This document shows, piece after piece, positions 36,171 to 44,323 of a stretch of DNA of 64,000 nucleotides; within the stretch, counting starts at the first letter, position 1; each line of letters begins with the position of its first letter. The position numbers were made by a program, and so were the translations under genes. The stretch lies in the NCBI RefSeq assembly GCF_965279055.1, contig NZ_OZ257125.1, positions 4,278,001 through 4,342,000 on the forward strand, given 5' to 3'. Under the pieces are notes generated by a model, which was given only the letters and a program-made list of their open reading frames with translations, did not search any database and was not told the DNA's origin. Origin of the DNA: Hydrocarboniphaga sp965279055 (GTDB lineage Bacteria; Pseudomonadota; Gammaproteobacteria; Nevskiales; Nevskiaceae).

Positions 36171-36333
36171 TATGCGGCGCGGCGGTGGAGACCAGCCGCG
36201 CAGCCACCGCCACGCCCGCAACGCCCGCTCCAGCAGCGCCGGCGGGTGCCGCGGCACCACGATAATCGACCGGGCCCACCGGTCACGAGCCGGTCTGCAA
36301 GCGCAGCCAGGCGCGTCCAGAGCCGACAGAGCC

Positions 36334-36654
36334 ATGCCCAAGATTCTTTTCATCGAGCACAGCGGCAAGCAGCACCTCATCGACGCCGAAGCCGGCAAAA
36401 GCGTGATGCAGAACGCAGTCGATCGCATGGTGCCCGGCATCATCGGCGACTGCGGCGGCGCCTGCTCCTGCGCCACCTGTCACGGTTATATCGACCCGGC
36501 CTGGGCCAACAAGGTGGAGCCCAGGAACGACGGCGAAGATGCGATGCTCGACGGCGCGCTGCACACCGAGGCCAACAGCCGGCTGACCTGCCAGATCACG
36601 ATGACCGAGGCGCTGGACGGCCTGGTCGTGCGCCTTCCGGTGAGCCAGTTCTGA
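36334..36654 (+). CDS. [2Fe-2S] ferredoxin, adrenodoxin/putidaredoxin type
   Basis: A 106-residue ferredoxin. The cluster cysteines are C40, C46, C49 (G-D-C-G-G-A-C-S-C-A-T-C) and C86 (L-T-C-Q). C44 is an extra cysteine often seen at this place. The type delivers electrons to cytochrome P450s and some dioxygenases. A P450 is encoded at 52262-53515, but a second, different ferredoxin lies beside that gene, so the partner is uncertain. No ferredoxin reductase is in the window. Confidence 0.93.
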   Translation: MPKILFIEHSGKQHLIDAEAGKSVMQNAVDRMVPGIIGDCGGACSCATCHGYIDPAWANKVEPRNDGEDAMLDGALHTEANSRLTCQITMTEALDGLVVRLPVSQF

Positions 36655-36670
36655 GCGCCGCCGCGTGGGC

Positions 36671-37132
36671 TCAGCGTCCACCCATCGCCGTCCATACCGC
36701 CGGCGGCACCGAGGTGAATTCCAGGTAGTGGCCGAGCGTCGCGCGCGCGTCGGCGTAGACGAAGCGCAGGCCGCTGGAAGTATCGCCGCGGTAGACGATC
36801 GGCAGCTGCTGGCGCTCGACTTCGGCCAGCGTCGCGTCCCAGTCGAAGCTGCGCATGCAGATGTGATGAAAGCGCAGGCCCTGATCGGGCAGCGCCTCGC
36901 GATACAGCTCCACCGGCCCGGACACCGGCTCGATCAGCTCGTACTGCAGGTTGCCGACCCAGATGAAGGCGACCTTGTTGACCGCGATGCCGGTGCCGCG
37001 CGGCGTCGTCACCTCGACCTCGGCCTGAAAATACCGGGCGTCCGGCACGCCGTAGTGCGTGCGGAAGTAGCCGATCGCCTTTTCGATGTCGCGCGTGACG
37101 TAGGCGTTCTGGTAGTGGTTGGCGAGCAGCAT
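36671..37132 (-). CDS. VOC (glyoxalase/dioxygenase fold) protein
   Basis: A 153-residue single-module VOC protein (N-H-Y-Q-N-A-Y-V-T-R-D-I-E-K-A at the start; H-H-I-C-M in the middle; L-G-H-Y-L-E-F at the end). The histidines and C-terminal glutamate fit a metal site. Possible reactions include lactone, epimerase or extradiol chemistry; nothing more specific is visible. It lies 27 bases after the sulfotransferase and is probably in one operon with it. Confidence 0.85.
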   Translation of the reverse strand: MLLANHYQNAYVTRDIEKAIGYFRTHYGVPDARYFQAEVEVTTPRGTGIAVNKVAFIWVGNLQYELIEPVSGPVELYREALPDQGLRFHHICMRSFDWDATLAEVERQQLPIVYRGDTSSGLRFVYADARATLGHYLEFTSVPPAVWTAMGGR

Positions 37133-37159
37133 GCGGCGTCCCCTGTCGTTGCGAAGGCC

Positions 37160-38311
37160 TCAGCCTTCGGCTTCCACGGTGTAGCGCGACGAGTAGCGCT
37201 CGAAGCGGCCGCGCAGCTCGTCCGGCGTCAGGCCGTATTGCGCGAGCTTGTATTCGTGGCGGCCGAACTTGTCCTGCGGATTGTCGTTGATCCAGTTCGT
37301 CATCGCGGTTTCGGCCTCGGCGGTGTAGTCGTCGCCGAGCGCCTTGTAGAGCCCGCGCATGGTTTCGATCGGCTGACGCATCAGGTCGGCGTAGTGCACG
37401 TCGATGACCTTGTCCTCGCCGAACTTGTCGCGGAAATTCATGATCCGCTCGGCGTGCTCCACCGCCTGGAACGAGCAGTTTTCGCCGAGCCACTTCGCGT
37501 CGACGCGGCCCATGAACGCATTGTGCGACAGCGACAGCAGGCTGCAGAACGAGCCGGTCGCGGTCAGCGGGTCGCGGTGCGTCCAGACGAAGCGCGCATC
37601 CGGATAAACCTTCAGGATCGTCTCCAGCCACAAGGCGTGCGAGGGTTGCTTGAGGTTCCACACGCCCGGCGCATCGGCCTGCAGCAGTTGCAGGAAACGC
37701 TTGTGATACTCGTAGGTGGATGTCAGGTCAGCCTGGAACAGCCAGTCGCGATAATTCGGCAGCACGCCGCGCGATTCCCAGACCAGGGCCTTGAAGTCCT
37801 GCATCACGAAGAACATGCACTCGTTCGGATAGATCGCCGAGTTGCGGTAGTACTTGCCCATCTCCGGACGCGCCGCGAGCATCTGGCGCTCGGCCTCGAG
37901 CCGCGCGAGCGCGCGCGGATCGGTGAACAGCGTGGCGCGGGTCGGCGGCGGGATCGGGTCGTCGATCTCCCAGGTCAGCGGCGAGCGCCGGTTCGGGTCC
38001 GCGGCGAGCAGGTTGCTGAGCAGCGTGGTGCCGGTGCGCGGCACACCGAAAACGAACACCGGGCGCTCGATTGCGCGCTTGAGCAACTCCGGCCGCTGGT
38101 CGAGATAAGCCGTGGTTTTGAGCCGCGTCGCCAGCGCGCCGACGACGCTGCCGCGGACGCGCTCGAGACCGGCCTCGGTATACGTGCAGGCGTTGACGTC
38201 GCCGAGAAACACCTCGAGACCCTCGTGAAAGCTGTCGCTGTCGAAGCGCTCCAGCTGCGTCGCCTTGCGGGCCTGCTCGACCAGTTCGTCTGCGACCATT
38301 TTCTGCGCCAT
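37160..38311 (-). CDS. Sulfotransferase family protein
   Basis: A 383-residue protein with PAPS P-loop at residues 88-99 (F-G-V-P-R-T-G-T-T-L-L-S) and the 3'-phosphate motif W-T-H-R-D-P. The C-terminal D-K-F-G-R-H-E-Y-K-L matches the same region of the sulfotransferase at the left edge, so the two are homologues. The start at 38311 follows GGAGAGAG; the frame reaching 38527 would cross the divergent promoter. The acceptor is unknown. The alkylsulfatase-like protein at 44320 may be relevant as an opposing activity, but that is inference. Confidence 0.9.
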   Translation of the reverse strand: MAQKMVADELVEQARKATQLERFDSDSFHEGLEVFLGDVNACTYTEAGLERVRGSVVGALATRLKTTAYLDQRPELLKRAIERPVFVFGVPRTGTTLLSNLLAADPNRRSPLTWEIDDPIPPPTRATLFTDPRALARLEAERQMLAARPEMGKYYRNSAIYPNECMFFVMQDFKALVWESRGVLPNYRDWLFQADLTSTYEYHKRFLQLLQADAPGVWNLKQPSHALWLETILKVYPDARFVWTHRDPLTATGSFCSLLSLSHNAFMGRVDAKWLGENCSFQAVEHAERIMNFRDKFGEDKVIDVHYADLMRQPIETMRGLYKALGDDYTAEAETAMTNWINDNPQDKFGRHEYKLAQYGLTPDELRGRFERYSSRYTVEAEG

Positions 38312-38526
38312 GTCTTTGCTCTCTCCACGATTCGGGCCGATCGGCGGCGGCTCCCAGGGCAAACGATCTTCGACCGCCGCCTCGTCGCCCGCAACGGCGT
38401 TCGGATACGACGACCGGACACAATGTCGCGGTCGGGACGTTGCCGTCGCCGGCACCGCGGCGTCTATGGACCCGGCATCGGCGGCGGGCGATGCTGGCGC
38501 CCGTCCGTTCATGCAAGCCTGGGTCA

Positions 38527-39123
38527 ATGAGCAGCCGAATCCCGCAGAAGCCGCGCAGCCGCAACCCGGTACAGACCCGTGCCCGGCTGCTGCAGGCGAC
38601 GATCGACCTGGTCGCCGAAAAAGGCGCCGACGCGCTGTCGCTGAAAGAGGCCGCGCGCGTGGCCAAGGTCAGCCGCGGCGTCGCCTACCAGCATTTCGAC
38701 GACCGCGATCACCTGCTGCGCGAGGCCAAGGCCTGGCTGTCGGAGCGCCTGAGCGAATCGCTGCATGGCGAACTCGACCCGGCGACGATGGAGGATCGCG
38801 TCTACGGCGTGGCGCGGCAGGTGATGAACAACCGCGAGGCCTCGCGACTGCTGATCGCCGACGCGATGGCCGGCAAGGATCTGCAGAAAGACCATCCGCT
38901 GTACCGCCTGCTGCTCGACTCGCTGGAGCGGTTCAGGACCAGTGGCAATGCGCGCCAGGACATGGATCTGGAAATCCTGTCCTCGATCCTGGTCGGAGTG
39001 GTCGCTTCTATCATCATGCTGAGTTATCAAGACAACAGTGATGTCGATAAGATGGCGCGGCGGTTTACTGCCGAATGGACTCGCATCCTTCGCCACGGGA
39101 TTTTCGTGGAGCCTCCGGCCTGA
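38527..39123 (+). CDS. TetR family transcriptional regulator
   Basis: A 198-residue TetR protein. Its helix-turn-helix at about residues 38-57 (L-S-L-K-E-A-A-R-V-A-K-V-S-R-G-V-A-Y-Q-H-F) closely matches that of the transposase-TetR fusion, especially the recognition helix S/N-R-G-x-A-Y-Q-H-F. The C-terminal domain should bind an effector and dimerise. It is divergent from the sulfotransferase. A 14-base-arm palindrome stands 44 bases after its stop. It is a good candidate to read the recurrent RACA-N4-TGTY operator. Confidence 0.92.
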   Translation: MSSRIPQKPRSRNPVQTRARLLQATIDLVAEKGADALSLKEAARVAKVSRGVAYQHFDDRDHLLREAKAWLSERLSESLHGELDPATMEDRVYGVARQVMNNREASRLLIADAMAGKDLQKDHPLYRLLLDSLERFRTSGNARQDMDLEILSSILVGVVASIIMLSYQDNSDVDKMARRFTAEWTRILRHGIFVEPPA

Positions 39124-39166
39124 GAACGCAGGCCGGCACCAGGCGGGCGCCGCAACGCAGCACGGA

Positions 39167-39198
39167 ATCGCTAATGGACACTGATGTCCATTAGCGAT
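39167..39198. promoter_or_regulatory. Perfect palindrome, 14-base arms, with operator core
   Basis: Arms ATCGCTAATGGACA and its exact complement around CTGA; the centre is GACA-CTGA-TGTC. It is located between the TetR gene and the PQQ remnant/TonB receptor genes. As DNA it is the strongest copy of the operator; as RNA it would be a hairpin without a U tract. Confidence 0.75.
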
Positions 39199-39275
39199 AG
39201 CATCTGCTTCAATATCAGTTCAAAAGAACGCCGGGCCTGTTACGCCACGGCGGCGACGCTGAGGAGAGAGGCACC

Positions 39276-39578
39276 TTGCTTACACCCGCGATCCGGCCGT
39301 CAAGGTCGAATTTCAAGCGCCGCAGCCCTGCCAGCCTCGTTCTGGGCAGCGGCCAGGTGCCGGCCTTGTGGTCATCGCTGTTGTCCATAGCGCCCGCCGG
39401 TGCGGCCGAGCGGTTCACCGACCATCGGCAAATGGGTCTGAAGTATTCGCCGCTGACTCAGATCAACGCCGGCAACGTCGATCAGTTGCAGGCCGCCAGG
39501 GAAGTCCATACCGGCGGGCACGGCATGTACGGCTCCCGCAAGGGTAATCCGGTGATGGCGCACCAGCTCAAGCGTTAG
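39276..39578 (+). pseudogene. Remnant of a PQQ-dependent dehydrogenase N-terminus
   Basis: A 100-codon frame. After a hydrophobic stretch (S-L-V-L-G-S-G-Q-V-P-A-L-W) it reads F-T-D-H-R-Q-M-G-L-K-Y-S-P-L-T-Q-I-N-A-G-N-V-D-Q-L-Q and H-T-G-G. That is the first blade region of quinoprotein alcohol/glucose dehydrogenases, which normally run to 550-800 residues. It then stops. A TTG start with GAGGAGAGAG before it could still express a short peptide. It lies directly before the TonB receptor gene, whose neighbour it may once have been. Confidence 0.65.
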
Positions 39579-39650
39579 CGGGCAACTGGGGCGTGCGCCA
39601 GACGGCGTCTCGCACCCGATTAGAAAGATAAAGAGACAGCGAGAGGGAAC

Positions 39651-42254
39651 ATGAAACAAACGATGATCGCGGCAACGATGACGGCGGCCGCCACCCTGGT
39701 GATCGCCACGGCAGCCAGCGCACAGATTTCCGTGCCGGAGCAGGAGACGGCGGCACCGGCTGCGCCGCCACCTGCGGAAGCGGCGGCGCCGTTCGACGCA
39801 CCTGCCGCCGCGCCTGCGCCGGCGGCCGCCGAGGCCGCCGCGCCCCTGGACACGATCACGCTGCCGGAGCAGCAGGCGGCCGAGACGCCAGAGCGCGATC
39901 AGACGCGCGAACGCGGTGGCCTGGAAGAAGTCATCGTCACCGCGCAGCGCCGCGAGCAGAGCGCGCAGGACGTGCCGGTGTCGATCACCGTGCTCGACGC
40001 GCAGCAGATCTCCAACGCCAACATCACCAACTCGTCCGACCTGGCGACCTATACGCCGTCGCTGTCGACCAACCAGCGCTTCGGCCCGGAATCGGCGACG
40101 TTCGCGATCCGCGGCTTCACGCAGGATCTGCGCACCACCGCTTCGGTCGGCGTGTACTTCGCCGAAGTGGTCGCGCCGCGCGGCCAGAGCTCGCAGACCT
40201 CCGGCGACGGCGCCGGCCCCGGCGAGCTGTTCGATCTGGAAAACGTGCAGGTTCTGAAAGGCCCGCAGGGCACCTTGTTCGGCCGCAACACCACCGGCGG
40301 CGCGGTGCTGATCGTGCCGAAGAAGCCGACCGATGCCTACGAGGGCTATCTGGAGGCCTCCGGCGGCGACTACAACCTGAAGCGCATCCAGGGCGTGTTC
40401 AACGCGCCGCTGTTCGACAACTTCAAGCTGCGTCTGGGCGTCGACAGCAATCATCGCGACGGCCATCTGCACAACTACACCGGCATCGGTGCCGACGACC
40501 TGGGCAACGTCAACTACACCTCGGGGCGCCTGAGCGCGCTGTGGGACATCACCGACAGCGTCAACAACTACACCATTTTCAGCTACGCCTATTCCAAGAC
40601 CCACGGCAGCACCTCGACGCTGTATCAGTGCAACCCGAGCCTGCAGGGCAATCCGTTCTACCTGTTCGTCGGCCAGCAGTGCCAGCAGCAGCTCGACGAC
40701 GCCAAGGCCGCCGGTAACGGCGGGTTCTACGATCTGGCCAGCACCATCGAGACACCGTTGAACCTGCAGAAGACGCTGCGCGCGATCAACACCACGACCT
40801 GGGCGATCAACGACGAGCTGCATCTGAAGAACATCTTCAGCTTCGCGCACCTGCACACCGAAAACGGCTCGGACATCTTCGGCACCCAGTTCCACTACGA
40901 ACTCGCCGGCGTGCCGGTCGACCTGAACCCGAATCGTGAATTCAAGATCGGCATTTCGGTGCCGAATCCGGACGAGCCGGTGACCAGCCAGCAGACCTTC
41001 GTCGAGGAACTGCAGCTGCAGGGCACGTCCTTCGGCGGCGCGTTTGAATGGACCACCGGCGCCTACTTCGAAAAGAGCCTGCCGGACGGCTTCTCCGGCA
41101 ACAACTCGATCGCGCTGGTGTCGTGCAATCTCGCCAGCGTCGAAGGCCAGCCCTCCGGCTACGACTGCTTCGATCCGCTGGGCGGCGCGCTCGGCGGCCT
41201 GCTCGCCCAGCAGTACAAGACCACGTATCTGAACCGTGCGCTGTATGCCGAAGGCACCTGGAACTTCACCGACAAGTTCGCCACCACGGTCGGCATGCGC
41301 TACACCTGGGATCACACCGAGGGTTACGGCATCAAGACGCGCTACACCTATCTGCTCGCAGCCGAACTGCCGAACAGCCCGACCGTGTCGGAGAGCCATC
41401 CGGAAGTCAGCAGCCAGGCGCCGACCGGGCAGGTGCAGTTCAGCTACAAGCCGATCAAGGACGTGATGACTTACGCCAAGTACGTGCGCGGCTATCGCCA
41501 GGGCAACGTGATCCTGGCGGCCGATCCGGGCATCGACACCTTCGAGCCGGAACACGTCAACAGCTACGAAATCGGCACCAAGACCAGCTTCCGCGGCTGG
41601 ATCCCGGGCCGCTTCAACGTCGCCGCGTTCTACAACGACCTGACCGACATGCAGTTGCAGTACGGCTATGTATCGAGGGACTCGCAGACCACGACGACCA
41701 TCGTCAACGCCGGCAAGGCGCGCATCGGCGGCGTCGAGGTCGAGGCCTTCCTGCAGCCGCTGCCGGGTGTGATCTGGGCAACCTCGTATTCCTACCTGAA
41801 TACCAAGCTGGTCAAGTTCGACACCAACCAGCCGGCCGTCGAAGCGGTGGCGATCCCGGGCACGGCGACGCCGATCGCGGTCGAGGGCGACACGCTGCCG
41901 TTCGCGCCGGATCACACCGTCGTCACCTCGCTGACCTGGTCGCTGCCGCTGCCGGCGGAGATCGGCAACGTCGATGTCGGCGCGACCTACGTCTACACCG
42001 GCAAGCGTCGCTCCTCGGCCACCGGCTCCAGCCCGGACGACGTGCTCGATCCGTTCGACCTGCTCAACGCCAACATCAACTGGACGTCGATCTTCATGTC
42101 GCACTTCGATGTGTCGCTGTTCGCGACCAACATCCTCGACGAGAAGTACACGACGTATGGCTCGGGCACCTACTACACGTTGGGCTTCGACTCACGCGCC
42201 GTCGGCCTGCCGCGCATGATGGGCGCACGTCTGCGCTACAACTTCGGCGACTGA
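39651..42254 (+). CDS. TonB-dependent outer-membrane receptor
   Basis: An 867-residue protein with signal peptide (M-K-Q-T-M-I to A-S-A-Q). An Ala/Pro/Glu-rich linker covers residues 25-85, then the TonB-box-like E-E-V-I-V-T-A-Q-R-R, then the plug (D-V-P-V-S-I-T-V, then V-L-K-G-P-Q-G-T-L-F-G-R-N-T-T-G-G-A), then a beta barrel. This subfamily is abundant in bacteria that take up hydrophobic or plant-derived organic compounds. It is not obviously a siderophore receptor, and no iron genes are near. It is probably the outer-membrane entry point of this pathway. A strong terminator follows. Confidence 0.95.
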   Translation: MKQTMIAATMTAAATLVIATAASAQISVPEQETAAPAAPPPAEAAAPFDAPAAAPAPAAAEAAAPLDTITLPEQQAAETPERDQTRERGGLEEVIVTAQRREQSAQDVPVSITVLDAQQISNANITNSSDLATYTPSLSTNQRFGPESATFAIRGFTQDLRTTASVGVYFAEVVAPRGQSSQTSGDGAGPGELFDLENVQVLKGPQGTLFGRNTTGGAVLIVPKKPTDAYEGYLEASGGDYNLKRIQGVFNAPLFDNFKLRLGVDSNHRDGHLHNYTGIGADDLGNVNYTSGRLSALWDITDSVNNYTIFSYAYSKTHGSTSTLYQCNPSLQGNPFYLFVGQQCQQQLDDAKAAGNGGFYDLASTIETPLNLQKTLRAINTTTWAINDELHLKNIFSFAHLHTENGSDIFGTQFHYELAGVPVDLNPNREFKIGISVPNPDEPVTSQQTFVEELQLQGTSFGGAFEWTTGAYFEKSLPDGFSGNNSIALVSCNLASVEGQPSGYDCFDPLGGALGGLLAQQYKTTYLNRALYAEGTWNFTDKFATTVGMRYTWDHTEGYGIKTRYTYLLAAELPNSPTVSESHPEVSSQAPTGQVQFSYKPIKDVMTYAKYVRGYRQGNVILAADPGIDTFEPEHVNSYEIGTKTSFRGWIPGRFNVAAFYNDLTDMQLQYGYVSRDSQTTTTIVNAGKARIGGVEVEAFLQPLPGVIWATSYSYLNTKLVKFDTNQPAVEAVAIPGTATPIAVEGDTLPFAPDHTVVTSLTWSLPLPAEIGNVDVGATYVYTGKRRSSATGSSPDDVLDPFDLLNANINWTSIFMSHFDVSLFATNILDEKYTTYGSGTYYTLGFDSRAVGLPRMMGARLRYNFGD

Positions 42255-42308
42255 TCACTTCGCGGGGGAGCGGCAACGATCGCGGTCGTTGCCGCCGCAA
42301 GGGGGATT

Positions 42309-42348
42309 GGCGGCGTCACCTGACGAGGTGACGCCGCCATTTTTTTTT
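42309..42348 (+). terminator. Rho-independent terminator
   Basis: Stem GGCGGCGTCACC / GGTGACGCCGCC with a six-base loop, then A and eight T. It follows the TonB receptor gene by 55 bases. Confidence 0.93.
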
Positions 42349-42493
42349 AGGCGTGTGGCGGCGCGTCCCTGCCGCGTCATTGCGTCCCGCCATCGACATT
42401 GTTACGCGTTGCCCCGCACCGGTGGCTGGCCGACACTGCCTTGCATGACCGCCGGGTCAAAGCCACGGCGCGCACGCGACAGGAGAACGCAAA

Positions 42494-43279
42494 ATGGCAA
42501 AAGGTCTGTTCGACCTCGGCGGCAAGGTAGCGGTGATCACCGGCGGCAACAGCGGCCTGGGGCTGGGCTTTGCGCGCGGCATCGCCAGGCAGGGCGGCGA
42601 CGTGGTGATCTGGGCACGCAACGAAGAAAAGAATGCGAGCGCGAAGCAAGAGCTGGAAGCGCTCGGCGTGCGCGTCGCGACGCGAGTCGTCGACGTATCG
42701 TCGGAACAGCAGATCGTCGCCGGCTATGCCGCGGTGCTGAAGGACTTCGGCCGCGTCGACACGGTGGTCGCCAACGCCGGCCCGCCGCCGGCTTCGCAGT
42801 CCTCGCTGACCCTGTCCACCGAGGACTACCACCGGTTTCTCGACGTGGCGCTGCACGGTGCGTTCTACACCTTGCGCGAAGGCGCACGCGTGATGGTCCA
42901 GCGAGCGGAAGCCGGCGAACCCGGCGGCTCGCTGATCGCCTGCGGCAGCCTGTCGATGTTCAAGGGCCTGGCCGGCAAACCGCATTACGCCGGGTCCAAG
43001 GCCGCGGTCGGCGCGATCATTCGCGGCATGGCCGCGGAGTTCGGCAAGCACGGCATCCGCGCCAACGTGATCGCACCCGGCTACATCAAGACCGGCATGA
43101 CCGGCACCGCCGACGAGCTCAGCCCGCTGGACAAGTACATGCTCGCCAAGAACGCGATCCCGCGGCCCGGCTACATGGCGGACTTCGAAGGTATCGCCGC
43201 GTTTCTGGCCAGCGATTCTTCCGCGTTCATCACCGGCGAGACCATCACGGTCGACGGCGGCGCGATGGTGATGATGTAG
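42494..43279 (+). CDS. Short-chain dehydrogenase/reductase
   Basis: A 261-residue classical SDR: T-G-G-N-S-G-L-G, N-A-G, catalytic Y-A-G-S-K; the serine region is A-C-G-S-L-S. The start follows AGGAGAACGC. It is the first gene of a rightward operon with the zinc dehydrogenase (30 bases later) and the alkylsulfatase-like gene. Two oxidoreductases in tandem suggest sequential oxidation of an alcohol. Confidence 0.92.
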   Translation: MAKGLFDLGGKVAVITGGNSGLGLGFARGIARQGGDVVIWARNEEKNASAKQELEALGVRVATRVVDVSSEQQIVAGYAAVLKDFGRVDTVVANAGPPPASQSSLTLSTEDYHRFLDVALHGAFYTLREGARVMVQRAEAGEPGGSLIACGSLSMFKGLAGKPHYAGSKAAVGAIIRGMAAEFGKHGIRANVIAPGYIKTGMTGTADELSPLDKYMLAKNAIPRPGYMADFEGIAAFLASDSSAFITGETITVDGGAMVMM

Positions 43280-43309
43280 CAGTGCCCGGCGGCAGACAGG
43301 AGCAAGGCG

Positions 43310-44323
43310 ATGGGACGCGTACTCAATATTCACGAGGTCGACGACTTCCGGCTGGATGACTATCAGCGGCCGGAGCCCGGCGCAAAAGACGTGGTGGTCA
43401 AGGTCAGGGCCTGCGGCGTCTGCGGCAGCGATCTGACTTACATCAAGGTCGGCGGCATTCATCGCAAGCCCGGCGGCGTCACGCCGCTGGGACACGAGGC
43501 GGCCGGCGAAGTCAGCTATGTCGGCAGCGAAGTCGAGAATCTGTCCGTCGGCCAGCGCGTGATCATCAACCCGATGAACACGCCGAGCCATGTCGGCAGC
43601 GGCGGCCCCGAAGGCGCATTCACCGAGGAGCTGCTGGTGCGCGGCGCCAGGTTCGGCGACAGCCTGCTGGCGATTCCCGACGGCCTGCCCTACGACATCG
43701 CGGCGATGACCGAGCCGCTGGCGGTGGCGCTGCACGGCGTCAACCGCATGCAGGTCAAGGCCGGCGACAAGGTCGTCGTGTTCGGCTGCGGTCCCATCGG
43801 CCTGGGCATGATCCTGTGGCTGGTCGACCGCGGCATCACCGACGTGGTCGCGCTGGACCTGGCAGCGGAGCGCCTCGAACGCGCCCGCGCTCTCGGCGCG
43901 CGCGCCGCCTTCGATCCGACCAAGGAGGATCTGCGCGCACGGCTGATCGAGCTGCACGGCAAGGGCCGCGTTTTCAGCCGCGAAACCGTCGGCACTGATG
44001 CCTGGATCGACGTCGCCGGCGCACCGAACATCGTCTCCGACGTGGTGCGCATGGCCAAGTTCCAGTCGCGCCTGGTGATCACCGCCGCGCACAGCAAGCC
44101 GGTGCCGCTGGACCTGGGCGCGATGCTGACCACCGAAATGACGATCACCACCGCGGTGGGTTATCCGACCGAAATGCCGGACGTGATCGCGGCGCTGCCG
44201 CGGCTGCGTGAGCGCGTCGCCAGCCTGATCAGCCATCGCTTTCCGTTCGACAAAGTGGTCGAGGCTTTCGGCGTGGCGGCGTCGCCGCAGTCGGCCAAAG
44301 TCGTGGTCGAGTTCGACGCATGA
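43310..44323 (+). CDS. Zinc-dependent alcohol dehydrogenase (MDR)
   Basis: A 337-residue enzyme. Catalytic zinc ligands are C38 (C-G-V-C-G-S-D) and H62-E63 (G-H-E-A-A-G-E-V), with the cofactor motif G-C-G-P-I-G-L-G. The four-cysteine structural zinc loop of classical ADHs is missing; the corresponding segment N-P-M-N-T-P-S-H-V-G has no cysteine. It probably oxidises a secondary alcohol. Its last four bases overlap the ATG of the next gene (ATGA), a sign of tight coupling. Confidence 0.9.
   Translation: MGRVLNIHEVDDFRLDDYQRPEPGAKDVVVKVRACGVCGSDLTYIKVGGIHRKPGGVTPLGHEAAGEVSYVGSEVENLSVGQRVIINPMNTPSHVGSGGPEGAFTEELLVRGARFGDSLLAIPDGLPYDIAAMTEPLAVALHGVNRMQVKAGDKVVVFGCGPIGLGMILWLVDRGITDVVALDLAAERLERARALGARAAFDPTKEDLRARLIELHGKGRVFSRETVGTDAWIDVAGAPNIVSDVVRMAKFQSRLVITAAHSKPVPLDLGAMLTTEMTITTAVGYPTEMPDVIAALPRLRERVASLISHRFPFDKVVEAFGVAASPQSAKVVVEFDA

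Larger units (their letters stand above)
36002..36333. other. Divergent regulatory region with two operator candidates
   Basis: No gene is seen between the AraC gene and the ferredoxin gene. It holds the palindromes at 36097 and 36151, an AT-richer stretch around 36048-36068 and 36140-36175, and a TGCGCATTGCGCATTAATG repeat just before the second palindrome. Confidence 0.7.

Noticed and set aside
39034..39045. AACA-GTGA-TGTC inside the TetR gene
   Set aside because: It matches the operator core but lies within coding sequence with ordinary codons; one chance match is expected, so it is not listed as a site.
39372..42104. A 910-codon open frame on the minus strand
   Set aside because: It lies opposite the TonB receptor gene and has low-complexity Arg/Gly/Val-rich sequence; it is a shadow of GC-rich codon use.
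39651..42254. The TonB receptor as a siderophore receptor
   Set aside because: No iron-acquisition genes are nearby, and the receptor is embedded in catabolic genes.
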